Shown here piece by piece: positions 26,278 to 33,655 of a stretch of 64,000 nucleotides of DNA (the stretch's first letter is position 1; each line of letters opens with the position of its first letter). Under the pieces are notes generated by a model. The model worked only from the letters and a program-made list of their open reading frames with translations. It made no database searches and was not told the origin of the DNA. The DNA lies in contig NZ_JABEKT010000005.1 of assembly GCF_013283195.1 (NCBI RefSeq), positions 174,684 to 238,683 of the forward strand, given 5' to 3'. This DNA comes from Ensifer adhaerens (GTDB taxonomy: Bacteria > Pseudomonadota > Alphaproteobacteria > Rhizobiales > Rhizobiaceae). The translations under genes and the position numbers were made by a program.

Positions 26278-28212
26278 TCAGTGCTTGACTGCCTCGCATT
26301 GGGCGATCGCCTCCACCATGGCCTGGAAGCGCACATGGTGGCGAACCGCATCCAGATCGGAATCCTGCTTGAACCACAGCAGCTGGTAGCAGGAACTCTG
26401 CGGCAACAGGCTCTCGAGCATGTCGAGCGCCGTATCGACATCGCCGAGGATCGAATAGACGCAGGCCGTGTTGTAGCGCGCGACGATATCCTCCGGATCG
26501 ATGGCGATCGCGCAGGCCGCCCATTCGCGCGCGCGGTCCGCCTCACCCATATGGGCAAGCGCCAGCGCGCCACGATGCGCAGGTCCGGAATTTTCCGGAT
26601 GCGACTCCAGCGCCCGTTCCGCCCTGCTGATGCCGATCTTCGCCCAATGTCCGCGCTCGGTCTCCTGGCCGAGCGATTTATAGGCGCTCATCAGGTGGAT
26701 CGGCGAAAGATAGTCGTCGGGCCGGATTTCCGCAGCCCGTTTGAAGAACTCGATGGCGGTCTCGAACTCGCCGCGCATGAAGAGAAAGCGGCCGTAGTGA
26801 AAGTTTGCCTCGTAGAGCTGCGGATCGAGCGCCAAAGCGCGTTCGAACTCGGCAACAGCCTCTTCGCTTTGCCCGTCCTGGTGCAGGACCAGGCCTCTAG
26901 AAGCGTGGGCCTCTGCGAGATCAGGATCGAGCTCCAGTGCGCGCGCGCTCGTGCTTAAGATGCTTTCGAGCGGAAACTCGTGCTCATGCCAGTCGCGAAG
27001 GGCGGATTCGCAATCGGCGATGCCGGCATAGGCACGGGCAAAATTCGGGTCGAGCTCGACGGCTTTCTGGAACATGCGTCGGGCAAGCAGCAGATAGGAG
27101 CGCGTCCAGGCATGCGAGAAACGCCGGCCGCGCAGATAATAGGTATAGGCCTCGACACTCGTCGTCGGGTCCCGCTCGATCGCCTTTTTCTCTTCCGGCA
27201 AAAGCTTGATGCGCAGCTGATTGACGATGGCGTGGGTGATCTCGTCCTGAATGGCGAAGATGTCGGTGAGATCGCGATCGTAGCGGTCGGCCCACAAATG
27301 CGTACCGGTCAGCGCATCGATCAGCTGCCCGGTGATGCGAACCCGCCCGCCGGCCTTGCGCACACTGCCCTCGAGGATGAAGCGAACGCCGAGTTCCTGC
27401 GCCGCCGTTTTGACCCGCACCGACCGCCCCTTGTAGGTAAAGACCGTGTTGCGGGCGACCACGTGGAGGCGCGAGATCTTCGACAGATCGGTGATGATGT
27501 CCTCGGTGATACCGTCGGAAAAATACTCCTGCTCCGGATCGTGGCTCATATTGGTGAAGGGTAAAACGGCGACGGACAGCCCATAACCGTCGTCGACGGT
27601 CACCGTATGGGTCCCGTTCACCACCTTGGCGATCTTGGTCGGCGCACCCAGCGCGACGGAATAGACGTGAACGCCGGCCGCGATATTCTTCAGTGCGTGC
27701 TGGCCCTTGTCGACAAAGCCGACATCCAGCCTGGAGCCGACATGGTCGCGCACCGAAGCAGACACGGCGATGCCGGAGGGTTCGGCCAGGCCCTCGAGCC
27801 GGGCTGCGACATTGACGCCGTCTCCGAAAATATCACCGTCTTCGACGATCACGTCGCCCAGGTGCACACCGATGCGCAGCTCGATGCGCTTCAGTTGCGG
27901 AACGTCTTCGTTGCGAATGAGCATGCCGCGCTGAATATCCACAGCGCAGGCCACCGCGTTCACGACGCTCGCGAACTCGACCAGAATGCCGTCGCCGGTC
28001 AGCTTTACGATCCGGCCTTTGTGCCGGCTGACCTTCGGGTCGACCAGCTCGTTTTTGTGCCGCTTCATGGCGGCCAGCGTACCGGTCTCGTCAGCACCTA
28101 TAAGACGGCTGTAACCAACGACATCGGCAGCGAGGATGGCAGCAAGGCGGCGTTCCAAGTAACCCCCGAATTCATCTCCGTGATGAAACCGACAATCTAG
28201 CGCGTTCTTCAT
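26278..28212 (-). CDS. Class III adenylate cyclase with TolB-like and TPR domains
   Basis: A 644-residue signalling protein. The cyclase homology domain is at about 22-185: metal aspartates in AADVVGYSRL and in TGDGILVEF, a lysine before the latter (RIVKLTGDG), and the catalytic N/R pair in GDGVNVAARLEG, so it should be active. A TolB-N-like module follows (LSVAVLPFTNMSHDPEQEYF near 213-232, VARNTVFTYKGR), then TPRs from about 390 to 600. No membrane segment is obvious. This architecture is abundant in rhizobia. The start may be ATG 28212 or a TTG further in. Confidence 0.88.
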   Translation of the reverse strand: MKNALDCRFHHGDEFGGYLERRLAAILAADVVGYSRLIGADETGTLAAMKRHKNELVDPKVSRHKGRIVKLTGDGILVEFASVVNAVACAVDIQRGMLIRNEDVPQLKRIELRIGVHLGDVIVEDGDIFGDGVNVAARLEGLAEPSGIAVSASVRDHVGSRLDVGFVDKGQHALKNIAAGVHVYSVALGAPTKIAKVVNGTHTVTVDDGYGLSVAVLPFTNMSHDPEQEYFSDGITEDIITDLSKISRLHVVARNTVFTYKGRSVRVKTAAQELGVRFILEGSVRKAGGRVRITGQLIDALTGTHLWADRYDRDLTDIFAIQDEITHAIVNQLRIKLLPEEKKAIERDPTTSVEAYTYYLRGRRFSHAWTRSYLLLARRMFQKAVELDPNFARAYAGIADCESALRDWHEHEFPLESILSTSARALELDPDLAEAHASRGLVLHQDGQSEEAVAEFERALALDPQLYEANFHYGRFLFMRGEFETAIEFFKRAAEIRPDDYLSPIHLMSAYKSLGQETERGHWAKIGISRAERALESHPENSGPAHRGALALAHMGEADRAREWAACAIAIDPEDIVARYNTACVYSILGDVDTALDMLESLLPQSSCYQLLWFKQDSDLDAVRHHVRFQAMVEAIAQCEAVKH

Positions 28213-28334
28213 GATCTGTCCTGCGCACTTTTCCAGCTACTACTATTGATCGAGTAACGGCATAGCAGAGTAGATCGACCGACACAGTTTCCAAGGGTAC
28301 AACCGTGGCATCGCAGCGCTGGCGATTGAACCCG

Positions 28335-28490
28335 TCAGGGTCGAATAAGAACGGTGACCATCATCATGGCGATCGCGAAGACGGCGATCTTCCAGAAATC
28401 GCGGCGCTGCCTCAGACCCGGCAGGCCGATCGGCCAGATCAGCTGGATGGCCATCGCCAGAAGCAGAATGATCGCCAGCGCCTTTGACAT
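28335..28490 (-). CDS. Two-helix membrane microprotein
   Basis: A 51-residue protein starting MSKALAIILLLAMAIQLIWP and ending VTVLIRP. Two hydrophobic helices (about 4-20 and 35-49) are joined by a basic loop GLRQRRDFWK. AGGATAGG lies 6 bases before the ATG, a good ribosome site. I do not recognise a named family; similar tiny membrane proteins occur in Rhizobiales. It is divergent from the MFS gene at 28747, with a GGGGAAGTTCCCC palindrome between them. Confidence 0.65.
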   Translation of the reverse strand: MSKALAIILLLAMAIQLIWPIGLPGLRQRRDFWKIAVFAIAMMMVTVLIRP

Positions 28491-28506
28491 ATTCAGCCTA
28501 TCCTCA

Positions 28507-28519
28507 GGGGAAGTTCCCC
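28507..28519. promoter_or_regulatory. 13-bp palindrome GGGGAAGTTCCCC
   Basis: A perfect palindrome (6-bp arms, one central base) 17 bp upstream of the microprotein start and 228 bp before the MFS gene. It may be an operator for the microprotein, or less likely for both genes. The remaining bases of 28520-28746 show no gene. Confidence 0.4.
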
Positions 28520-28746
28520 AACCCGGCGAAGCGTCACACCGCCGTCACCTTGTCGTCGCATCTAGCGCACGCTCGGTCGCGGCGCGCACCTGCTTTGATC
28601 CCGGAATTCGATACCGATTCTCGGGATGATGCATTAGAGGGCTATTGTTTCCGCCGCCGATTTGCAATGACCGGCGGGATAGAATCCGGCTGGCAATTCG
28701 GGGCACACCGCCCTAACTTGCTGACGGCAGAACGATTTTCGGATGG

Positions 28747-30054
28747 ATGATGAGAAATAACCTGCTCCCCGTCGCCTCTCTCCTGCTGGGCACACTGTTT
28801 CTCTTCCTGGGCAACGGCCTGCAGGGCCTGCTTTTGCCGGTCAGAGGCACGGCCGAGGGCTACCCCACCACCATCCTCGGCCTGATCGGTACGTCCTGGG
28901 CGGCCGGTTTCGTGCTTGGCTGCTTCTTCGCGCCTGCTGTCGTCAAACGCATCGGCCACGTGCGTGCCTTCAGCGTCTTTTCGTCGCTGATCGCCATTGT
29001 CGCGCTGATGACCGGTATCCTGATCGACCCCACCTGGTGGCTGATCCTGCGTGCGCTCACCGGCTTTGCCACCGCCGGCACCTCGATGATCATCGAAAGC
29101 TGGCTCAACGAACGCGCCACCAATGAGAGCCGCGGCGTCATCTTTTCCCTTTACATCGCCATCACGCTCTTCGGCGTCGTCGGCGGCCAGATGATGATCC
29201 CGTTCGGTGATACCTCCACCAGCACTCTCTTCATGATCTGCGGCATTCTCTATTGCGTCGCGATGCTGCCGACCCTTTTGTCGAAGGCCGCCACGCCGCA
29301 GCCGCTGAAGCAGGTGCAGCTCGACCTGCGAGGGCTCTACCGAAACTCCCCGGTCTCCTTCCTCGGCATCCTGCTCGTCGGCATCGCCAATGGCGCCTTC
29401 GGCACGCTCGGCGCCGTCTTCGGCCGCCAGGCGGGCCTCTCCGACAGTACGGTGGCGGCGATGATGAGCGTGGCAATCTTTGCGGGCGCGGTCATGCAGT
29501 TGCCGGCCGGACGCCTCTCCGACCGCATCGACCGGCGCTACGTGCTAGCCGCCCTTGCCGGCGTCGGCGCGCTTGCGGGTCTCCTGATCTTCCTGGTGGA
29601 ACCCACCCAGGTCTGGATCGTGCTGACACTGATCGCGATCTACGGCGCCGCCGCCAATGCGCTCTACCCAATCGCCGTTTCGCATGCCAACGACTTTGCG
29701 ACCGCCGAGGATTTCGTCAAGGTTTCCGGTGGTTTGCTGCTGCTTTACGGTATCGGCACCATCATCGGGCCGACCATCGGCGGCCCGGTCATGACCGCGA
29801 CCGGCCCCTACGGGCTGTTCATGATCACCGCCTGCGCCCACATCCTCATCACCGCCTATGCCATCATCCGCAGCCGCATGCGCGCGCCGGTGCCCGTCGC
29901 CGAGCGTGATGCCTTCTCGCCGATCAATACCGGCACGGCTGTGACGCCCGAGAGCCTGCAGCTGTCGCCACGCGCAGCGCCGTTTGATGAAACCCACGGC
30001 GACGATGGCGATATCGACCCCGAACAGGAGGAGAAGTCGAATGGGCCTGTTTGA
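28747..30054 (+). CDS. MFS transporter (YcaD-like, 12 TM)
   Basis: A 435-residue major facilitator with about 12 helices. Seen: the first helix with FLFLGNGLQGLLLPVRGTAEGYPTT (in part LGNGLQGLLLPVRG), TSWAAGFVLGCFFAPAVVKRIGHVRAF (the motif A equivalent), and in the second half GRLSDRIDRRYVLA. This resembles the YcaD/UMF1-type subfamily in which LNERA near residue 120 is conserved (SWLNERATNESRG). Substrate unknown. The hydrophilic C-terminal tail (about 385-435) is acidic. Its end overlaps the DUF1192 gene by 14 bp. Confidence 0.88.
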   Translation: MMRNNLLPVASLLLGTLFLFLGNGLQGLLLPVRGTAEGYPTTILGLIGTSWAAGFVLGCFFAPAVVKRIGHVRAFSVFSSLIAIVALMTGILIDPTWWLILRALTGFATAGTSMIIESWLNERATNESRGVIFSLYIAITLFGVVGGQMMIPFGDTSTSTLFMICGILYCVAMLPTLLSKAATPQPLKQVQLDLRGLYRNSPVSFLGILLVGIANGAFGTLGAVFGRQAGLSDSTVAAMMSVAIFAGAVMQLPAGRLSDRIDRRYVLAALAGVGALAGLLIFLVEPTQVWIVLTLIAIYGAAANALYPIAVSHANDFATAEDFVKVSGGLLLLYGIGTIIGPTIGGPVMTATGPYGLFMITACAHILITAYAIIRSRMRAPVPVAERDAFSPINTGTAVTPESLQLSPRAAPFDETHGDDGDIDPEQEEKSNGPV

Positions 30055-30229
30055 CGAAGACCTACCGAAAAAGAAACTGGCGCACGAGATCGGCAGCGAC
30101 CTGTCACTTTTGTCGGTCGACGAACTCACGCAACGCATCGCGCTGCTGAACGAGGAAATTGCCCGGCTCGAGGCCGAGCGCGAGCGCAAATCCGCAAGCC
30201 GATCAGCGGCCGAAGGCCTGTTTCGCTAA
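30041..30229 (+). CDS. DUF1192 small coiled-coil protein
   Basis: A 62-residue protein, MGLFDEDLPKKK followed by a helix SVDELTQRIALLNEEIARLEAE, which is the DUF1192 pattern. Function unknown. Strong AGGAGG 8 bases before the ATG lies inside the end of the MFS gene; the genes overlap by 14 bp in different frames. It is conserved beside rcdA-type genes in rhizobia by my recollection, not by search. Confidence 0.85.
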   Translation: MGLFDEDLPKKKLAHEIGSDLSLLSVDELTQRIALLNEEIARLEAERERKSASRSAAEGLFR

Positions 30230-30267
30230 CGGCCGCGCAAGGACAATTGGCCCGAAACGGCGCTCTT

Positions 30268-30282
30268 TTAACGGTATATTAA
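30268..30282 (+). promoter_or_regulatory. CtrA box upstream of candidate sRNA
   Basis: TTAACGGTATATTAA is an exact TTAA-N7-TTAA, the full consensus for the cell-cycle regulator CtrA. It sits about 25 bases before the estimated start of the candidate sRNA, where a CtrA activator site would overlap the -35 region. Confidence 0.7.
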
Positions 30283-30291
30283 GCATTCTCT

Positions 30292-30406
30292 GCGATTGTC
30301 TGATCATCCGGAGCTTTCCGGACTCAGACAATTTCTCCGACTGGCGAATGGGTCTGATTTTTCTCCCTGTTTTACCTTGAGAGCCGCTTTCCGCGGCTCT
30401 TTTTTT
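30292..30406 (+). ncRNA. Candidate CtrA-controlled small RNA
   Basis: A roughly 115-nt stretch without an open frame has both a regulated start and a strong end. Its 5' part folds as ATTGTCTGA (30295-30303) with TCAGACAAT (30324-30332), with an inner TCCGGA-GCTT-TCCGGA stem. The middle is single-stranded with two CTCC motifs (30335-30338 and 30363-30366), the kind of anti-Shine-Dalgarno patch used by rhizobial sRNAs. The 3' end is the terminator at 30380-30406. A CtrA box lies just upstream. I cannot assign it to a known family; it could alternatively be the 3' UTR of the upstream operon. Confidence 0.5.
30380..30406 (+). terminator. Intrinsic terminator before rcdA
   Basis: AGAGCCGC (30380-30387) pairs with GCGGCTCT (30393-30400), loop TTTCC, followed by seven T (30400-30406). 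A strong terminator for the MFS-DUF1192 transcript and/or the candidate sRNA. Confidence 0.9.
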
Positions 30407-30441
30407 GTTTTGTCATAGGTCGCTGCAAAGAATTGTGGAGA

Positions 30442-30456
30442 TTAACCCTTTCTTAA
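30442..30456 (+). promoter_or_regulatory. CtrA box upstream of rcdA
   Basis: TTAACCCTTTCTTAA is a second exact TTAA-N7-TTAA, 125 bp before the rcdA start codon. In Caulobacter, CtrA activates rcdA, whose product helps degrade CtrA; the same feedback is suggested here. Confidence 0.75.
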
Positions 30457-30580
30457 GAATGCTCTTGCGCGAAATGCGCTATGGCATCATTCTTCAGGCA
30501 TAGAGGCCGGCAAGGAAACTTTTCCCAAAGCCGCCCGTTACCCGACTGTCGTGATGCGTTTGAACCAGGGAAAACAGGTC

Positions 30581-31099
30581 ATGTCCGAAAGAGGATTGAA
30601 TACCGTCAGTTTCGCGGGGCACGCGGCGGCGTCGGCGCAGTTCAAGGCGCTCTATTCGGAAGGCATGGGTCTGGTCGAAGAAACCGCGAGCTATCTCGAC
30701 GGTCCCGGTCGCCTGGCATCCAAGGTCTTGCCGCGCATGGCATCGGTCCTCTATGCAGCAGAATCCATGCGCCTCACCACCCGCCTGATGCAGATGGCAT
30801 CGTGGCTCCTGCTTCAGCGCGCCGTCAACAATGGCGAGATGAGCCGTGACCAGGTGCTTTCGGAAAAGAGCAAGGTTCGCCTCGACAGCTTCAACGTCGA
30901 CCGCAGCGCGCCCGGCTGGAGCGAGCTTCCGGAATCGTTCCGTGATCTCATCGAGCGCTCTCTGCGCCTGCAGAACCGCGTCGCCCTGCTCGACCGCGAG
31001 ATCTACCGCCCGCAGGAAGCCTCGACCTTCGTTCCGGACAACCAGAACGGCGTCAAGGCGCAGATCAAGCTGCTCCAGACGGCCTTCGGCACCAATTGA
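30581..31099 (+). CDS. rcdA: RcdA (DUF1465), ClpXP adaptor for CtrA degradation
   Basis: A 172-residue DUF1465 protein, the family of Caulobacter RcdA, which forms a helical bundle and with CpdR and PopA delivers CtrA to ClpXP at the pole. Recognisable: FKALYSEGMGLVEETASYLDG, then the long helix around AESMRLTTRLMQMASWLLLQRAV, and LIERSLRLQNRVALLDREIY near the C-terminus. The tail TAFGTN is probably flexible. ATG 30581 with AAAACAGG upstream fits better than the earlier in-frame ATG at 30554. Two CtrA boxes lie upstream. It ends before a strong terminator, so it is a single-gene transcript. Confidence 0.9.
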   Translation: MSERGLNTVSFAGHAAASAQFKALYSEGMGLVEETASYLDGPGRLASKVLPRMASVLYAAESMRLTTRLMQMASWLLLQRAVNNGEMSRDQVLSEKSKVRLDSFNVDRSAPGWSELPESFRDLIERSLRLQNRVALLDREIYRPQEASTFVPDNQNGVKAQIKLLQTAFGTN

Positions 31100-31136
31100 T
31101 CTGAAGATTTTCGGCAGTCTGCTGCCAGTGAAACAG

Positions 31137-31161
31137 ACCCGGCCTTTGAGCCGGGTTTTTT
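31137..31161 (+). terminator. Intrinsic terminator after rcdA
   Basis: ACCCGGC (31137-31143) pairs with GCCGGGT (31150-31156), 6-base loop, followed by TTTTTT. Good Rho-independent terminator 38 bp after rcdA. Confidence 0.88.
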
Positions 31162-31236
31162 CGTGCGCCGATCAGGCACGCTCGTATGTGACTGCGATCG
31201 GAGATCTCATCCGGCATCGGAAACGGAAGTCAGAAC

Positions 31237-31263
31237 AACAAAAAGCCCGGCAGAGCCGGGCTT
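31237..31263 (-). terminator. Intrinsic terminator after rpmE
   Basis: AAGCCCGGC (31243-31251) pairs with GCCGGGCTT (31255-31263), loop of three; on the minus strand the stem is followed by TTTTTGTTG. Terminator for rpmE, 27 bp past its stop and back-to-back with the rcdA terminator. Confidence 0.88.
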
Positions 31264-31289
31264 CGAAAACGCGCCAAGAGAGCGTGCGA

Positions 31290-31511
31290 TTAGAGGCCGA
31301 GGCCTTCGAAACGCTTCTTGAACTTGGAGACGCGGCCGCCGCGGTCCATGAGCTGCTGGTTGCCGCCCGTCCAGGCCGGGTGCGACTTCGGGTCGATTTC
31401 CAGGTTCATGGTGGCGCCTTCAGAACCCCAGGTCGAGCGGGTTTCGTATTCGGTGCCGTCAGTCATGACCACCTTGATCAGGTGATAGTCGGGATGGATA
31501 TCTGCCTTCAT
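31290..31511 (-). CDS. rpmE: 50S ribosomal protein L31
   Basis: A 73-residue bacterial L31 of the cysteine-free form (no CxxC zinc motif). Matching parts: [29 protein letters not shown], abbreviated here to its start [10 protein letters not shown], and [26 protein letters not shown], of which PAWTGG and [10 protein letters not shown] are the diagnostic blocks. It lies between rcdA (convergent) and the ABC exporter (divergent). A 7-bp dyad (31543-31560) lies in its 5' leader and might take part in regulation. Confidence 0.95.
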   Translation of the reverse strand: MKADIHPDYHLIKVVMTDGTEYETRSTWGSEGATMNLEIDPKSHPAWTGGNQQLMDRGGRVSKFKKRFEGLGL

Positions 31512-31542
31512 AATGATCTTCCTAGAGTTCCAGGGTCCAATT

Positions 31543-31560
31543 GTCGCAAGGCATTGCGAC
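31543..31560 (-). other. Hairpin in the rpmE leader
   Basis: GTCGCAA (31543-31549) and TTGCGAC (31554-31560) pair perfectly around GGCA, 32 bases upstream of the rpmE start. Ribosomal-protein leaders are often autoregulatory; no such role is shown for L31 of this type by sequence alone. Confidence 0.35.
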
Positions 31561-31720
31561 TTCGAGACCGAACACGTAAATGAAGCCGCGGACCGCCTGA
31601 TGGGCCACGGCTTCCCAATTCGATGCCGTGCCTATACATCAAGGTCTGCGGGATAACAAGTGCCGCGCGGAAGACTCATGGGCAAACCCGCCCCCTCCGT
31701 GATTGGCGAACGGGGGTCAT

Positions 31721-33523
31721 GTGTCCGAACGAGAAAACCAGTCGCCAGCGCGCAAATCCATTCGCCCTCTCGCCACGCTGCTGCCCTACCTCAAGCGCTA
31801 CCGATATCTGGTTATCGGGGCCGGAATTTCGCTCGTGACCGCGGCGATAACGACCCTGACGCTGCCGCTCGCCGTCAGGCGCATGGTCGACAACGGCTTT
31901 TCCAATTCCGACAGCGGCTTCATCAATACCTACTTTGCGATGCTGATGATGCTCGCCATCATCCTCGCCTTGGCGAGCGCTGCGCGCTACTACTTCGTCA
32001 TCACCCTTGGCGAACGCATCGTCGCCGATCTCCGCCGCAACGTCTTTCAGCACGTCACCCGGCTTTCAGCGTCGTTCTTCGACGTCAACCAGTCGGGCGA
32101 GATCGTCTCGCGGCTGACGGCCGACACCACGCAGCTCAAGTCCGCCGTCGGTGCGACGGCATCGGTCGCCCTTCGCAACCTGATCCTGTGTCTCGGCGCC
32201 ATCGGCATGATGGTCTACACCAGCCCGAAGCTGTCGAGCCTGGTGCTGGCGGCAATTCCGGTGATCGTGTTTCCGCTGGTCGGCTTCGGCCGCTCCGTCC
32301 GCCGCCGCTCGCGCGAGGCGCAGGACACGCTGGCAACGGCATCGGCCTATGCCGGCGAGGCGATTGCCGCCTCGCGCACCGTTCAGGCCTTCAACAGCGA
32401 AGACATCGCCAACAACCGCTTCGGCACGGCGGTCGAGGATGCCTTCGGCGCCGCTCGCTCGGCGATCAAGGCGCGTTCGGTGCTGACGGCCTTTGCCATC
32501 ACCATGGTGTTCGGCAGCGTCGTCGCGGTCCTCTGGTTCGGGGCGCGCGACGTGCTCGCAGGCAATCTCTCGGCCGGCACGCTCAGCCAGTTCCTGCTCT
32601 ATTCGGTATTTGCCGCAGGCAGCCTCGGCTCGCTCTCTGAGGTCTGGGGCGAGCTTTCGCAGGCGGCCGGCGCCGCAGAGCGGCTGAACGAACTGCTAAC
32701 CGAAGTCCCTGATATCAAGGCGCAGGAAAATCCTGTCGCCCTTCCATCGCCCGCACTTGGCGCCATCAGCTTCGACGACGTCTATTTCGCCTATCCGGCA
32801 CGCCCCGATTACAAGAGCCTGAACGGCCTGAGCTTTGCGATCAAACCGGGCGAAACGGTCGCAATCGTCGGCCCATCCGGCGCCGGCAAAAGCACCGTCT
32901 TTTCGATGCTGTTGCGGTTCTATGATCCGGCAAAGGGCGCTGTCACCGTCGATGGCATCGATATCCGCACCGTCGACCCGAAGGAACTGCGCGCCCGCCT
33001 GGCGATCGTGCCGCAGGACGTCACCATCTTTGCGTCCTCCGTTCACGACAACATCGCCTTCGGCGTGCCGGGCGCAAGCCGCGAGGCCGTGCGCGCTGCA
33101 GCCGTCGCCGCCCAGGCCGACGAGTTCATCGGCCGGATGGAAAAGGGCTACGACACGCTGGTCGGCGAGCGCGGCATTACGCTCTCGGGCGGCCAGCGCC
33201 AGCGCATTGCCATTGCCCGCGCCATTTTGCGCAATGCCCCGATCCTTCTGCTCGACGAGGCGACCTCTGCGCTCGACGCCGAAAGCGAAACGCTGGTCCA
33301 GAAGGCACTTGAAGGTTTGCTGCATGAGCGCACGACCATCGTCATCGCCCATCGGCTCGCAACCGTCCTGAAGGCAGACCGTATCCTGGTGATGGAACAC
33401 GGCCGTGTGGTCGAAGAGGGAACCCATGCCTCGCTGATCCGCCAGGACGGGCTCTATGCGAAGTTGGCACGGTTGCAGTTCAACCACGGCGCCGAGGAGC
33501 TGTTCTTGAGCCCGAACAAGTAA
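31721..33523 (+). CDS. ABC exporter, fused permease and ATPase (ABCB/MsbA-like)
   Basis: A 600-residue half-transporter that works as a homodimer. Six transmembrane helices occupy about 20-310. The ATPase domain has Walker A GPSGAGKST (near 386-394), signature LSGGQRQRIAIARA (about 487-500), Walker B ILLLDEATSALD (about 508-519) and the switch histidine in IVIAHRLAT. It resembles lipid or drug exporters. GTG 31721 follows GGGGG at 5 bases; the TTG at 31703 is a weaker start. Divergent from rpmE. Substrate unknown. Confidence 0.92.
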   Translation: MSERENQSPARKSIRPLATLLPYLKRYRYLVIGAGISLVTAAITTLTLPLAVRRMVDNGFSNSDSGFINTYFAMLMMLAIILALASAARYYFVITLGERIVADLRRNVFQHVTRLSASFFDVNQSGEIVSRLTADTTQLKSAVGATASVALRNLILCLGAIGMMVYTSPKLSSLVLAAIPVIVFPLVGFGRSVRRRSREAQDTLATASAYAGEAIAASRTVQAFNSEDIANNRFGTAVEDAFGAARSAIKARSVLTAFAITMVFGSVVAVLWFGARDVLAGNLSAGTLSQFLLYSVFAAGSLGSLSEVWGELSQAAGAAERLNELLTEVPDIKAQENPVALPSPALGAISFDDVYFAYPARPDYKSLNGLSFAIKPGETVAIVGPSGAGKSTVFSMLLRFYDPAKGAVTVDGIDIRTVDPKELRARLAIVPQDVTIFASSVHDNIAFGVPGASREAVRAAAVAAQADEFIGRMEKGYDTLVGERGITLSGGQRQRIAIARAILRNAPILLLDEATSALDAESETLVQKALEGLLHERTTIVIAHRLATVLKADRILVMEHGRVVEEGTHASLIRQDGLYAKLARLQFNHGAEELFLSPNK

Positions 33524-33577
33524 TACAAACACGACGATAGTCTGATGCCGGCACGCCCGGCACGCCATTGCCGCTCG

Positions 33578-33614
33578 AAAGCCGGACCCTATTCTATAGG
33601 TGCCGGCTTTTTTT
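33578..33614 (+). terminator. Intrinsic terminator after ABC exporter
   Basis: A long imperfect stem (AAAGCCGG with CCGGCTTT, plus CCTAT/ATAGG inside) at 33578-33608, then a T-run to 33614. Strong terminator 54 bp after the ABC gene stop. Confidence 0.88.
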
Positions 33615-33655
33615 CGGCCGCCACGCCAGTTGTGGACTGTCCAGGGAGGACCCTA

